Of a stretch of DNA of 26,777 nucleotides, positions 14,835 through 22,878 are shown in pieces; position 1 is the stretch's first letter, and each line of letters starts with the position of its first letter. The notes under the pieces were generated by a model that was not told the DNA's origin, made no database searches, and saw only the letters and a program-made list of their open reading frames with translations. Source of the stretch: G963676205 sp964342525 (GTDB lineage: Bacteria; Campylobacterota; Campylobacteria; Campylobacterales; Arcobacteraceae); contig CAYFGQ010000048.1 of the NCBI GenBank assembly GCA_964342525.1, forward strand, positions 1-26,777, given 5' to 3'. Both the position numbers and the translations under genes were made by a program.

Positions 14835-16130
14835 ATGAAGATACATTTTATAGGTATTGGTGGTATAGGATTATCTGCCTTAGCTAGAATTTTAAAATAT
14901 GATGGACATGAAATAAGTGGCTCAGATATGAAAGCCACTGCTATTACAAACTCTTTAGAAGACGAAGGGATAAAAGTTAACACCCCTCAACAAGCATCAA
15001 ATATAGAAGATCAAGATTTAGTAATCTATAGTGCCGCAGTAAAAGAAGATAATGCAGAAGTTCTTGAAGCCCACAAAAAAGGGATCAAAATCATCCCTAG
15101 AAAAGAAGCCTTACCTTTAGTACTTGGAGATAAAAAGAATTACTGTGTATGTGGAGCTCATGGGAAAAGTACTACAACTGCTATTCTTACATCTATTCTT
15201 CAAAGTTCAGCACTAATTGGAGCTATATCTAAAGAGTTTGATTCAAACTTTAGATTTAAAAATAAAACAGTAGCTTTTGAAGCAGATGAAAGTGATGGAA
15301 GTTTCCTTTTATCTAATCCATACTGTGCAATTGTTCCAAATGCAGAACCAGAACATATGGAATACTATAATCACGACCTAGATCAATTTTATCATGCCTA
15401 TGAGCAATTTTTAAAAATGGCAAAAATTAGAGTAATAAACGCTGAAGATGATTTCTTAAAAACTTTAGATATAGAAGCGACAAGACTTTATCCAAGTAAA
15501 GATATCAAAAATATCTCTTTTACTATAAAAGATGGAGAGCCATTTACAAAGTTTGAACTAAAAGAGTTAGGAACATTTGAAGTATGGGGATTTGGATATC
15601 ATATTGCAGTGGATGCTTCACTAGCAATCTTGGCAGCACTAAATGAAGTAGGTCTTGACACTATAAAAGAAAATATCAAAAAATATAAAGGTATCAAAAA
15701 AAGATTTGATATCATTCACAAAACTGATGATTTTGTAGTAATAGATGACTATGCACACCACCCAACAGAGATACTTGCTACACTTAAGTCTGTATCCTTA
15801 TATAAAGAGCTTAAAAATATCTCAAAAATTACAGTAATCTGGCAACCACATAAATACTCAAGACTACTTGATAATCTAGAAGCTTTTAAAACATGTTTTG
15901 CTGAAGCAGATGAGCTTGTAATACTTCCCGTATGGAACGTGGGAGAAAAAGCTGTAGATATCGACCTTGAAAAAGAATTTGCAAGATACAATCCTATTAT
16001 GGTTGATCGCCTTATCACAAAAGATGGGAAAATTGCTCTACAAAAAGATGGGACAATAAGTGGAGTACTTCAAGAAGGTATTGTACTTGGTGTTGGTGCA
16101 GGAGACATTACATATCAACTAAGGGGTTAG
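14835..16130 (+). CDS. murC: UDP-N-acetylmuramate--L-alanine ligase
   Basis: MurC joins L-alanine to UDP-N-acetylmuramic acid with ATP hydrolysis, the first peptide-stem step of cytoplasmic peptidoglycan synthesis. The 431-residue length is near the family norm. Motifs in order: Rossmann glycine loop GIGGIGLS (7-14), ATP P-loop GAHGKSTTT (107-115), EADESDGSF (149-157), the C-terminal DDYAHHPTEI (304-313) and WQPHKYSR (336-343). The central position where many Mur ligases have an H-N-x-x-N helix start reads GYHIAVDASLAILAALN here, so both Asn are replaced; this may be usual in its lineage. GGAG lies 11 bases before the ATG, slightly long. No other mur or fts gene is adjacent, so it sits outside any dcw cluster. 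Confidence 0.95.
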   Translation: MKIHFIGIGGIGLSALARILKYDGHEISGSDMKATAITNSLEDEGIKVNTPQQASNIEDQDLVIYSAAVKEDNAEVLEAHKKGIKIIPRKEALPLVLGDKKNYCVCGAHGKSTTTAILTSILQSSALIGAISKEFDSNFRFKNKTVAFEADESDGSFLLSNPYCAIVPNAEPEHMEYYNHDLDQFYHAYEQFLKMAKIRVINAEDDFLKTLDIEATRLYPSKDIKNISFTIKDGEPFTKFELKELGTFEVWGFGYHIAVDASLAILAALNEVGLDTIKENIKKYKGIKKRFDIIHKTDDFVVIDDYAHHPTEILATLKSVSLYKELKNISKITVIWQPHKYSRLLDNLEAFKTCFAEADELVILPVWNVGEKAVDIDLEKEFARYNPIMVDRLITKDGKIALQKDGTISGVLQEGIVLGVGAGDITYQLRG

Positions 16131-16214
16131 TTGGTTGCTAGCTTAGTAAATTAGTAAATTTTTAAAACTTTACTAGTTTACTAAGCTATAATTCTTCTAA
16201 GCCTACCCACTAAC
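16126..16214 (+). repeat. Imperfect palindromic intergenic element after murC
   Basis: The outer arms GTTAGTTGGT (16126-16135) and ACCCACTAAC (16205-16214) are near-perfect inverted copies. Nested inside is a 20-bp stem (16139-16158 against 16169-16188) with one G-U wobble and a ten-base loop. The left end overlaps the murC stop codon. The element shares its outer motif with the one after topA (18730-18865), which suggests a small dispersed repeat family. Confidence 0.5.
16139..16188 (+). terminator. Long AT-rich hairpin, possible murC terminator
   Basis: Twenty paired bases (one wobble) enclose a ten-base loop immediately after murC. No U-tract follows on either strand, so it is not a canonical intrinsic terminator. 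It could block read-through into topA or protect the 3' end of the murC message. Confidence 0.45.
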
Positions 16215-16242
16215 TTTCTTAATTCCCAACTCAAACTCAAAT

Positions 16243-16248
16243 TATAAT
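16243..16248 (+). promoter_or_regulatory. Candidate topA -10 box
   Basis: A perfect TATAAT lies 72 bases before the topA start, giving a leader of about 65 bases. No -35 box is evident. It lies just downstream of the palindromic element. Confidence 0.5.
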
Positions 16249-16319
16249 TTTTCCCTTAAGTTTTCTTATGTTAACATTCACATCCAAAATTCTGAATATC
16301 AATTCTTTAAGGGATAAAT

Positions 16320-18710
16320 TTGAAAAACCTAGTTATTGTCGAGTCACCTGCAAAAGCAAAAACAATTGCAAAATTTTTAGGTAAAGACTATAAAGTAATG
16401 GCCTCAATGGGGCACGTAAGAGACCTTCCAAAATCCAAACTCGGATTTGATCCAGAGGATAATTTTAAACCTCAATATTTAGTCTCAACAGATAAAAGAA
16501 AAGTAATATCAGATTTAAAAAAAGAGATCACAAAAGATACTACAATCTACCTAGCAGCCGATGAGGATCGTGAGGGAGAAGCTATCGCATGGCATCTAAT
16601 TCCTGCTTTAAAAATTGAAAAAAATCCTATTAAAAGAATAGTATTCCATGAAATTACAAAGGGTGCAATACTAAAAGCACTTGAAGATCCAAGAGATGTG
16701 GATCAAAACCTTGTTGATGCACAACAAGCTAGAAGAATTTTAGATAGAGCTGTGGGATATTCTTTATCTCCCTTATTATGGAAGAAGATTAGATATGGAC
16801 TAAGTGCAGGTAGGGTTCAATCTGTTGCAGTTAGAATCATTGTTGATAGAGAAAATGAAATAAGAGCATTTAAACCTGAAGAATTTTGGAAAATTAAAGC
16901 TGATTTTTTAAATCACACTTTAAAAACTGAACTAGCAAAAATAAATGGGAAAAGTGAAAAAATACCAAATGCAGACCGAGCAAAAGAGATAGAAGACTCA
17001 ATTAAAGCTTCAGATTTTGTCCTTACCGATATAGAAGAAAAAGAGAGCAAAAAAAATCCAGCTCCACCATTTACAACATCTACTCTTCAACAAGAAGCAA
17101 GTAGAAAACTTGGTTTTTCTGTAAAACAAACTATGATAGTTGCACAACAACTATACGAAGGAAATATCTCAGGTAATATCCCAAACCACACAGGTGGTCT
17201 TATCACTTATATGAGAACAGACTCTGTAAACCTATCAAATGTAGCTACATCTATGGCTAAAGAGGTTATTGAAGCACAATATGGGCAAGAGTATTCACTT
17301 TCTTCTCCAAGAGCCTATAAGTCTAAAGCAAAAGGTGCACAAGAAGCTCACGAAGCTATCCGTCCTGTAAATCTTGCTTTAAAACCAAGTGATATAAAAC
17401 CATATGTAGATAATGCTGGATATAGACTATATAGCCTTATTTGGAAAAGAACTTTAGCTACACAAATGGCTACAGCAATTATGGCTAATACAACATATAA
17501 AATCACTACTGGGAAAGATGGAGAATTAGAATTCCAAGCAAAAGGTCAAAGAATCGTATTTGCTGGATTTATGAAAGCATATACAGAAGGGAGTGATGAT
17601 CCTGAAGCAGCCCTAGATGGTACAGAAAAAATCTTACCAACAGTGAAAAAAGGTACACAATTAAATCTTGAAAACCCTGAAGATCTAAAATTAGAGCAAA
17701 ACTTCACAAAACCACCTGCAAGATACACTGAAGCATCACTTGTAAAAAAACTTGAAGGTGAAGGGATAGGAAGACCATCAACATATGCACCTACTATTTC
17801 AACTATTCAACAGCGTGAATATATCATCAAAAATGATGAGAAAAAACTAGCACCTACGGCTATTGGTGAAATAGTTGATGAATTCTTAAAAGAACACTTC
17901 CCTGGTATTGTTGACCTTGGATTTACTGCTCGTGTAGAAGAAGAATTTGATGAAATTGCAGAGGGTAAAATCAAATGGACTCAAGTAATGGAAGAGTTTT
18001 ATGGGGACTTTAGCAAAACTATCAAAGATAAAGAAGAAACAGCAGAGAGAAAAACTGTAAAACCAAGAGTTATTGGTATTGATCCAAAAACTGGTAAAGA
18101 AGTGACTGCAAGAGTTGGTAAATTTGGTCCATTTGTACAAGTTGGAGATAAAGAGGATGAAGAGAAACCAAAGTTTGTATCTATACCTAAAGGTAAATCT
18201 GTTGAGAGTATTACTTTAGAAGAAGCTATATTCTTATTACAACTTCCACGTGATCTTGGCGTAAATGAAGGTGGATATAAGATTGTTGCAAATATAGGAA
18301 GATTTGGGCCTTATGTATCTTGTAATAAAAAGTTTTATTCACTAAAAGAAGATGATCCATATACAATCACTAATGAGAGAGCTTTAGAGCTTATGAAAGC
18401 TGAAGATGAAAGAAAAGCAAAGGCACTTATCCTTGACTTCCCTAAAGAGAAAATACAAGTACTTGAAGGGCGTTATGGACCATATATCAAATCTGGTAGA
18501 AAAAACTATAAAATACCAAAGGACAAAGAAGCGGCAGAGCTTACTTTAGAGGATATCAAAGTAATTATGGATGCAGATGGAGCACCAAAGAAAAAAGCAG
18601 CTGCTAAAAAAACAACGGCAAAGAAAACTACAGCTAAAAAAACAACTACTAGAAAAACTACAACAAAAAAGACAACAGCCACAAAAAAAGCTAGCACTAC
18701 TAAAAAGTAG
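16320..18710 (+). CDS. topA: DNA topoisomerase I, TTG start, no zinc ribbons
   Basis: Type IA topoisomerase that relaxes negative supercoils. The start is TTG 16320: AAGGGA precedes it at good spacing and the protein must begin KNLVIVESPAKAKT, the Toprim start with its catalytic Glu. Toprim acidic motif AADEDREGEAIAWH (79-92) and GLITYMRTDS with catalytic Tyr297 are intact. After about residue 590 there are three repeats, each with G[KR][FY]GP[FY] (600-605, 660-665, 717-722), of the topoisomerase C-terminal repeat type. The whole 796-residue protein has one cysteine (Cys668), so the four-cysteine zinc ribbons of the E. coli enzyme are absent. The last 40 residues (757-796) are almost only Lys, Thr and Ala, a histone-H1-like DNA-binding tail. 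Its final codons also encode a terminator for the opposite strand. Confidence 0.97.
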   Translation: MKNLVIVESPAKAKTIAKFLGKDYKVMASMGHVRDLPKSKLGFDPEDNFKPQYLVSTDKRKVISDLKKEITKDTTIYLAADEDREGEAIAWHLIPALKIEKNPIKRIVFHEITKGAILKALEDPRDVDQNLVDAQQARRILDRAVGYSLSPLLWKKIRYGLSAGRVQSVAVRIIVDRENEIRAFKPEEFWKIKADFLNHTLKTELAKINGKSEKIPNADRAKEIEDSIKASDFVLTDIEEKESKKNPAPPFTTSTLQQEASRKLGFSVKQTMIVAQQLYEGNISGNIPNHTGGLITYMRTDSVNLSNVATSMAKEVIEAQYGQEYSLSSPRAYKSKAKGAQEAHEAIRPVNLALKPSDIKPYVDNAGYRLYSLIWKRTLATQMATAIMANTTYKITTGKDGELEFQAKGQRIVFAGFMKAYTEGSDDPEAALDGTEKILPTVKKGTQLNLENPEDLKLEQNFTKPPARYTEASLVKKLEGEGIGRPSTYAPTISTIQQREYIIKNDEKKLAPTAIGEIVDEFLKEHFPGIVDLGFTARVEEEFDEIAEGKIKWTQVMEEFYGDFSKTIKDKEETAERKTVKPRVIGIDPKTGKEVTARVGKFGPFVQVGDKEDEEKPKFVSIPKGKSVESITLEEAIFLLQLPRDLGVNEGGYKIVANIGRFGPYVSCNKKFYSLKEDDPYTITNERALELMKAEDERKAKALILDFPKEKIQVLEGRYGPYIKSGRKNYKIPKDKEAAELTLEDIKVIMDADGAPKKKAAAKKTTAKKTTAKKTTTRKTTTKKTTATKKASTTKK

Positions 18711-18719
18711 TACTAGCTT
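18683..18719 (-). terminator. Intrinsic terminator of the DAHP synthase/aldolase pair, inside the topA 3' end
   Basis: Arms 18688-18701 and 18706-18719 pair over 14 bases with one mismatch around an AAAA/UUUU loop. Read on the minus strand the hairpin is followed by seven Us (complement of 18683-18689), the classic intrinsic form. It lies downstream of the aldolase stop at 18871. On the plus strand the hairpin spans the topA stop codon but has no U-tract, so it should act mainly on the minus strand. Confidence 0.75.
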
Positions 18720-18729
18720 AGATTGGTTT

Positions 18730-18865
18730 GTAAGTAGGTAGGTTTATAGGTTGTAAGTTGCCTATCGGCTACAGAGTACATTCCTAAGATTCATCTATTT
18801 TATAAACTACACAACCCAATGGCAAAGCCTTAACTTCGCCCTCAGGCAACATACAACCTACTAAC
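18730..18865 (+). repeat. Imperfect inverted-repeat element between topA and the aldolase gene
   Basis: AGGTTGTAAGTTGCC (18748-18762) pairs with GGCAACATACAACCT (18845-18859) with one mismatch, and weaker pairing runs inward to GGC. The outer motif is GTAAGTAGGT (18730-18739) against ACCTACTAAC (18856-18865). The interior of about 80 bases is less AT-rich than its surroundings and has no start-to-stop gene. It may be a miniature element related to the one after murC; no clear target-site duplication was found. Confidence 0.45.
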
Positions 18866-18870
18866 TATTC

Positions 18871-19848
18871 TTAATATTCGTCTTTAGTAACCATTTCATC
18901 ATAATATTTTGTATAATTAGTATTTTTCTCATCTCTCATTTTCATAGCAGTTCTTGGATGCTCATTCATATGTCCTGTTATGATGTAAGGTATACTACAT
19001 CCCCAATCAAGCTCTTTTTCAAGTGGAACAATATGCTCTTCGATAAATTTAATAACTGGTTGAAGTTTATATTTTGGATTTTTTAAGAACCCTAATAATA
19101 ACTCAATAGCACAATTCCCTGCACCTCTTCCAAGACCAGATACAGTAACATCAAGGTAACTTGTACCATAAATCATAGCTTCAAGTGTATTTGCATATGC
19201 TAAAGATAGGTTGTTGTGAGCATGGATACCAACCTCTTTTCCAGCAGCTTTTGCTACATTTAGGTATTTATCTGTTAATTTATTGATATGCTCAGGATAA
19301 AATGATCCAAAAGAATCAGCAATATAAATAACATCTACATTTGTTTTAGCAAGTTGAGCTAATACCTCATCAAGTTCATCATCAAATGATTTTGAAATTG
19401 CCATAATATTACATGTAGTCTCATACCCCTTTGCATGAAAATCTTCAATAAGTTCAATAGCTTCAGGTAATTGATGAATATATGTAGCAACTCTGATCAT
19501 ATCAACTACAGATTCAGACTTAGGAATAACCTCTTCTTTTATAGTTCTTCCCACATCAGCCATAACTGCAATTTTTGTATTTGTATCATTTTCACCTACG
19601 ATTCTTCTTACATCTTCTTCTTTACAAAAATTCCAAGGACCATACTCATCTGTACTCATAACTGTAGGAGATACATTTTTACCAATCTCCATATAATCAA
19701 CACCAGCAGCTACACACATCTCATAATGTGCCTTTACAAACTCATCTGTAAACTGATAATTATTTACTAAACCACCATCTCTAATAGTACAATCAAATAC
19801 TTTTAAATCTTCCCTAACTGTTAATAAACTTCCCTTTTTTTCTAACAT
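18871..19848 (-). CDS. Aldolase/HMGL-like DRE-TIM metallolyase
   Basis: A 325-residue TIM-barrel enzyme of the HMG-CoA lyase-like (DRE-TIM) superfamily, which makes or breaks C-C bonds next to a carbonyl using a divalent metal. The first-strand motif FDCTIRDGG (18-26) has the catalytic Arg-Asp pair, GIHAHNNLSLAYANT (207-221) supplies metal-binding His residues, and GLGRGAGN (238-245) is the conserved glycine loop. The length fits the single-domain aldolases, with no LeuA-type regulatory domain. The substrate cannot be named: 4-hydroxy-2-oxovalerate aldolase-like is closest by motif. It starts three bases after the DAHP synthase stop, so the two are co-transcribed and may share a pathway such as aromatic or surface-sugar metabolism; that link is inference. 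Confidence 0.85.
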   Translation of the reverse strand: MLEKKGSLLTVREDLKVFDCTIRDGGLVNNYQFTDEFVKAHYEMCVAAGVDYMEIGKNVSPTVMSTDEYGPWNFCKEEDVRRIVGENDTNTKIAVMADVGRTIKEEVIPKSESVVDMIRVATYIHQLPEAIELIEDFHAKGYETTCNIMAISKSFDDELDEVLAQLAKTNVDVIYIADSFGSFYPEHINKLTDKYLNVAKAAGKEVGIHAHNNLSLAYANTLEAMIYGTSYLDVTVSGLGRGAGNCAIELLLGFLKNPKYKLQPVIKFIEEHIVPLEKELDWGCSIPYIITGHMNEHPRTAMKMRDEKNTNYTKYYDEMVTKDEY

Positions 19849-19851
19849 TTC

Positions 19852-21198
19852 TTATCTCGCCTTTAAAGTTTCTGCTATCATAAATGCAAGCTCTAAAGCT
19901 TGGTCTGCATTTAATCTTGGATCACATTGTGTATGGTATCTACTTTTAAGATCCTCTGCTGTTATTGGTGAACTGGCACTTCCCGTACACTCTGTCACAT
20001 CCTGTCCTGTCATCTCTAAGTGAATACCACCTGCAACACTTCCTTGTGCTTTATGGATTTGGAAAAATTGTTTTACTTCACTTAAAATATTATCAAAATC
20101 TCTTGTTTTAAAACCATTTGGAGCTTTTTCCACATTTCCATGCATAGGATCAGAACTCCAAACAACTTTTTTCCCTTCACTCTCAACTCTCTTAAGTAAA
20201 TTTGGAAAATGATCCGCTATTTTTGAAGCACCCATTCTTACAATCAGATTTAATCTTCCAGCTTCATTATTTGGATTTAAAGTATCTATTAATCTTAAAA
20301 GTTCATCCTCTTTCATAGTTGGACCAACCTTACATCCTATAGGATTATGAATCCCCCTAAAGAACTCAATATGAGCTTCATCAAGATCTCTAGTTCTATC
20401 ACCTATCCAAAGCATATGAGCACTACAATCATAATAATCCCCAGTTAAAGAATCCATTCTTGTAAGAGATTCTTCATAGTTTAGAAGTAATGCTTCATGG
20501 GATGTGTACAAAGTTGTCTCACTTAATTGAGGAGTATTAGCTGCAGTAATACCACAACTTTTCATGAAATTTAATGTCTTATCAATCTCATAAGCCAATT
20601 TTTCATATTCACGACTAAGCTTTTTATTTTTTAAAAAGTCTTGATTCCATGAATGTACCATATTAAGATTTGCAAATCCACCACGAGAAAATGCTCTTAA
20701 AAGGTTAAGAGTTGAAGCACTTTGATTATAAGCTTTTAAAAGCTTCTTTGGTTTTGGCTCTCTTTTTTTAAGATCAGCCTCCACATCATTTACAATATCC
20801 CCTCTATAACTTGGATATTCAATACCATCTATAGTTTCAAAATTCGCACTTCTTGGTTTTGCAAATTGCCCTGCTATACGTCCCACTTTTACAACTGGCT
20901 TTTCCCCAGAAAAAGTAAGTACAACAGCCATTTGCATCATAACCTTGAAAAGACTTTTTATATTATCAGCATTAAAAGCATTAAAACTCTCAGCACAATC
21001 TCCACCTTGAAGTAAAAATGCCTCACCTCTAGATACCTTTGCAAGCTCAGCTTTTAAATTTCTAGCCTCATTTGCAAATATTAAAGGGGGATATGTAGCT
21101 AACTCTTTTTCTACTTTTTTTAATTTTTCTAAATCTGAATAAATCGGTTGTTGCTTAATTGGAAAATCTCTCCAACTATTAGGTGACCAATTTTTCAT
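19852..21198 (-). CDS. Class II 3-deoxy-7-phosphoheptulonate (DAHP) synthase
   Basis: Condenses phosphoenolpyruvate and erythrose 4-phosphate, the first step of the shikimate pathway, in the cytoplasm. The start is ATG 21198 (MKNWSPNSWRDFPIKQ), preceded by GAAGG; a TTG at 21228 would add ten residues. The resulting 448 residues match the plant-like class II family. Hallmarks: LQGGDCAESF (63-72) with metal-binding Cys68, VGRIAGQFAKPRS (105-117) for phosphate binding, WSSDPMHGN, and GGIHLEMTGQDVTEC near the C-terminus. Transketolase, encoded about 2 kb downstream on the other strand, is one source of its erythrose 4-phosphate substrate. No chorismate mutase or ACT domain is fused. The aldolase-like gene follows in the same transcript. 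Confidence 0.95.
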   Translation of the reverse strand: MKNWSPNSWRDFPIKQQPIYSDLEKLKKVEKELATYPPLIFANEARNLKAELAKVSRGEAFLLQGGDCAESFNAFNADNIKSLFKVMMQMAVVLTFSGEKPVVKVGRIAGQFAKPRSANFETIDGIEYPSYRGDIVNDVEADLKKREPKPKKLLKAYNQSASTLNLLRAFSRGGFANLNMVHSWNQDFLKNKKLSREYEKLAYEIDKTLNFMKSCGITAANTPQLSETTLYTSHEALLLNYEESLTRMDSLTGDYYDCSAHMLWIGDRTRDLDEAHIEFFRGIHNPIGCKVGPTMKEDELLRLIDTLNPNNEAGRLNLIVRMGASKIADHFPNLLKRVESEGKKVVWSSDPMHGNVEKAPNGFKTRDFDNILSEVKQFFQIHKAQGSVAGGIHLEMTGQDVTECTGSASSPITAEDLKSRYHTQCDPRLNADQALELAFMIAETLKAR

Positions 21199-21255
21199 AA
21201 TAAATACCTTCTTTCTAGGACAATTCAAGAATGACCCTTAAAATAATAAGCAAAG

Positions 21256-21261
21256 ATTTTA
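21256..21261 (-). promoter_or_regulatory. Candidate -10 box for the DAHP synthase pair
   Basis: TAAAAT within TAGATAAAATC on the minus strand lies about 58 bases before ATG 21198, giving a leader of about 50 bases. With the plus-strand box at 21292-21297 it forms a nine-base inverted pair (GATTTTATC and GATAAAATC), so the two promoters face away from each other. Confidence 0.5.
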
Positions 21262-21291
21262 TCTAAAATCAACTTATTATCATCTTTTCGA

Positions 21292-21297
21292 TAAAAT
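21292..21297 (+). promoter_or_regulatory. -10 box abutting the outer-membrane protein start (leaderless candidate)
   Basis: TAAAAT within CGATAAAATCC ends five bases before ATG 21303. The expected transcription start falls on or next to the A of the ATG. No Shine-Dalgarno sequence precedes the ATG, which agrees with a leaderless message. Confidence 0.5.
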
Positions 21298-21302
21298 CCT
21301 GT

Positions 21303-22571
21303 ATGCGATTTGTAATTATACTGACACTATTATATTTTTCTTTATATGCAAAACCAGCTTATGATTTTTGGGGAAATGGAAGTGCACATGAAAAAAATAC
21401 TGTAAAAATAAGAAATACGAATTTACCAAAACCTGATTATATATATGAAAATGATACACAACAACCAAATATGGCAAGTGATTTAAATGAAGAGAATATA
21501 AACCTTGCAGAAGATCAAAAAGACATTTCCATAAAAGATAGATATTTTCAATATAATCAAAGGGGTGTACAAGATCCTCAAATCACACAAGATCATATTA
21601 GACCAAATTTAGCAAATGATTTAGATCAATCAAAAACAAGCCTTGCAGCTGATAGACAAGAGATGTCTATAAAAGACAAATATCTACAATACAATCAAAG
21701 GGGAGCAAAAGAGCCTTCAATAGCTGATGATTTAAACCCACAAAAAATAAACCTAGCACCTGATTATGCATCCGATGAAAGACTCAAAAGAAAAAGAGAA
21801 CAACTTATAAAAAAACAAACTAATACTAAAAATAGAAATTCTTCTGTTCAATTCAAATCAAATAAAGATATTAACTATAAAGATGAATCATTAGGTTATA
21901 CAGATAACTATATTATTTACTATGAAGAGAACAAAAGGGAAAAAAGCTTTATAGATATTATTCCTTATATAACAATTGGTAATTCACTTTTTGAGATAAC
22001 AAGTGGAGATTATAGTGCGAGAGTACTAGATGATAGTATTAGTGCATCTATGACAGTCGACTTAGGATTAAACTATATTTGGGAGAATGCAAATATTGGT
22101 TATTTATGGAATGTCAATTTTGGACAATATGATTTTAATGAAAAAGATAGAACAAACCCAGATTCACAAGGAAAAGGTGAAATCTCGGGATACATAATAA
22201 GTGTAATGCCTACAATATTTTATGAACTTAATAGAGCCCAAACTATGTCTGTACTTATAGGTTATGGAGGAGGAGTATCATATATAAACCTTGATGGTAG
22301 TGTGACCTTAGCTAGAGATGAACAAAGTACTTCAAATAGTACAAAAAATACTTTAAGTAGCTCACCTAGAGTAAGTGGCAGCGGGGGAGGAACAATTACA
22401 AATGATATTTTAATTGAAAACTTCTACCTTTCCCATGGAGTTTTAATAGAAATACTTCACAATAATTTAATGGTATCTTTTACAAAAGTAAAAATTAGAA
22501 TTGAAGAGAATAATCAAAATATTAAAATAAATGAAAATAGACTAAATATTGGATATAAATTTAGTTTCTAA
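21303..22571 (+). CDS. Predicted outer-membrane protein with N-terminal sequence repeats
   Basis: The N-terminus MRFVIILTLLYFSLYA is a Sec signal peptide, supporting ATG 21303 despite the missing ribosome site. Residues 56-154 contain two full and one partial repeat of about 38-46 residues. Each begins MASDL/LANDL/IADDL and carries INLAxD, SIKDxYxQYNQRG and a proline-rich end. A Lys/Arg-rich helical spacer follows (about 155-190). From about 215 to the end the protein alternates in amphipathic strands and closes with NIGYKFSF, an aromatic C-terminus typical of outer-membrane barrels. A Ser/Gly-rich loop (about 345-365) probably faces outward. The 422-residue protein matches no family I recognise. 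It converges on the 22573 gene with a one-base gap and no terminator. Confidence 0.8.
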   Translation: MRFVIILTLLYFSLYAKPAYDFWGNGSAHEKNTVKIRNTNLPKPDYIYENDTQQPNMASDLNEENINLAEDQKDISIKDRYFQYNQRGVQDPQITQDHIRPNLANDLDQSKTSLAADRQEMSIKDKYLQYNQRGAKEPSIADDLNPQKINLAPDYASDERLKRKREQLIKKQTNTKNRNSSVQFKSNKDINYKDESLGYTDNYIIYYEENKREKSFIDIIPYITIGNSLFEITSGDYSARVLDDSISASMTVDLGLNYIWENANIGYLWNVNFGQYDFNEKDRTNPDSQGKGEISGYIISVMPTIFYELNRAQTMSVLIGYGGGVSYINLDGSVTLARDEQSTSNSTKNTLSSSPRVSGSGGGTITNDILIENFYLSHGVLIEILHNNLMVSFTKVKIRIEENNQNIKINENRLNIGYKFSF

Positions 22572-22572
22572 T

Positions 22573-22878
22573 TTAATTTTTCACCAAAGTTTTATAAAAA
22601 TTCATATAAGGGTATTCCTCTTCTAAAATCGTATAGTGCTTATTTAGATCTTCTTTTATAAGCTCACACATCTTTTTATATTCGTCACTCGGATTTTGCA
22701 TAGAAAGCCCCATACAGATTATATAGGTATCATTTAATTGATTTACCTTATCCACTGTAACCAAATAGTTATTTATCTCATCTTTTAGTTTTGTATTTAC
22801 AAATAAAGCCAATACAACTAAAACACTGAAAAAAAATACAAAACTATAAAAAAAGCTTTTAAGAAGTTTTTTAATCAT
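22573..22878 (-). CDS. Small single-pass membrane protein, unknown function
   Basis: Start ATG 22878 gives 101 residues and overlaps the upstream gene's stop by eight bases (ATGATTAA), a typical coupling arrangement; a start at 22908 would run deep into the upstream gene. MIKKLLKSFFYSFVFFFSVLVVLALF is a positively charged N-terminus plus one membrane segment. The remaining 75 residues are a soluble helical domain with two cysteines (YIICMGL and KKMCELI) that could pair in the periplasm. No family was recognised. It sits in a two-gene unit with the 23074 gene. Confidence 0.7.
   Translation of the reverse strand: MIKKLLKSFFYSFVFFFSVLVVLALFVNTKLKDEINNYLVTVDKVNQLNDTYIICMGLSMQNPSDEYKKMCELIKEDLNKHYTILEEEYPYMNFYKTLVKN

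Noticed and set aside
21199..21228. TTG 21228 as start of DAHP synthase
   Set aside because: ATG 21198 has a ribosome site and gives the usual family N-terminus.
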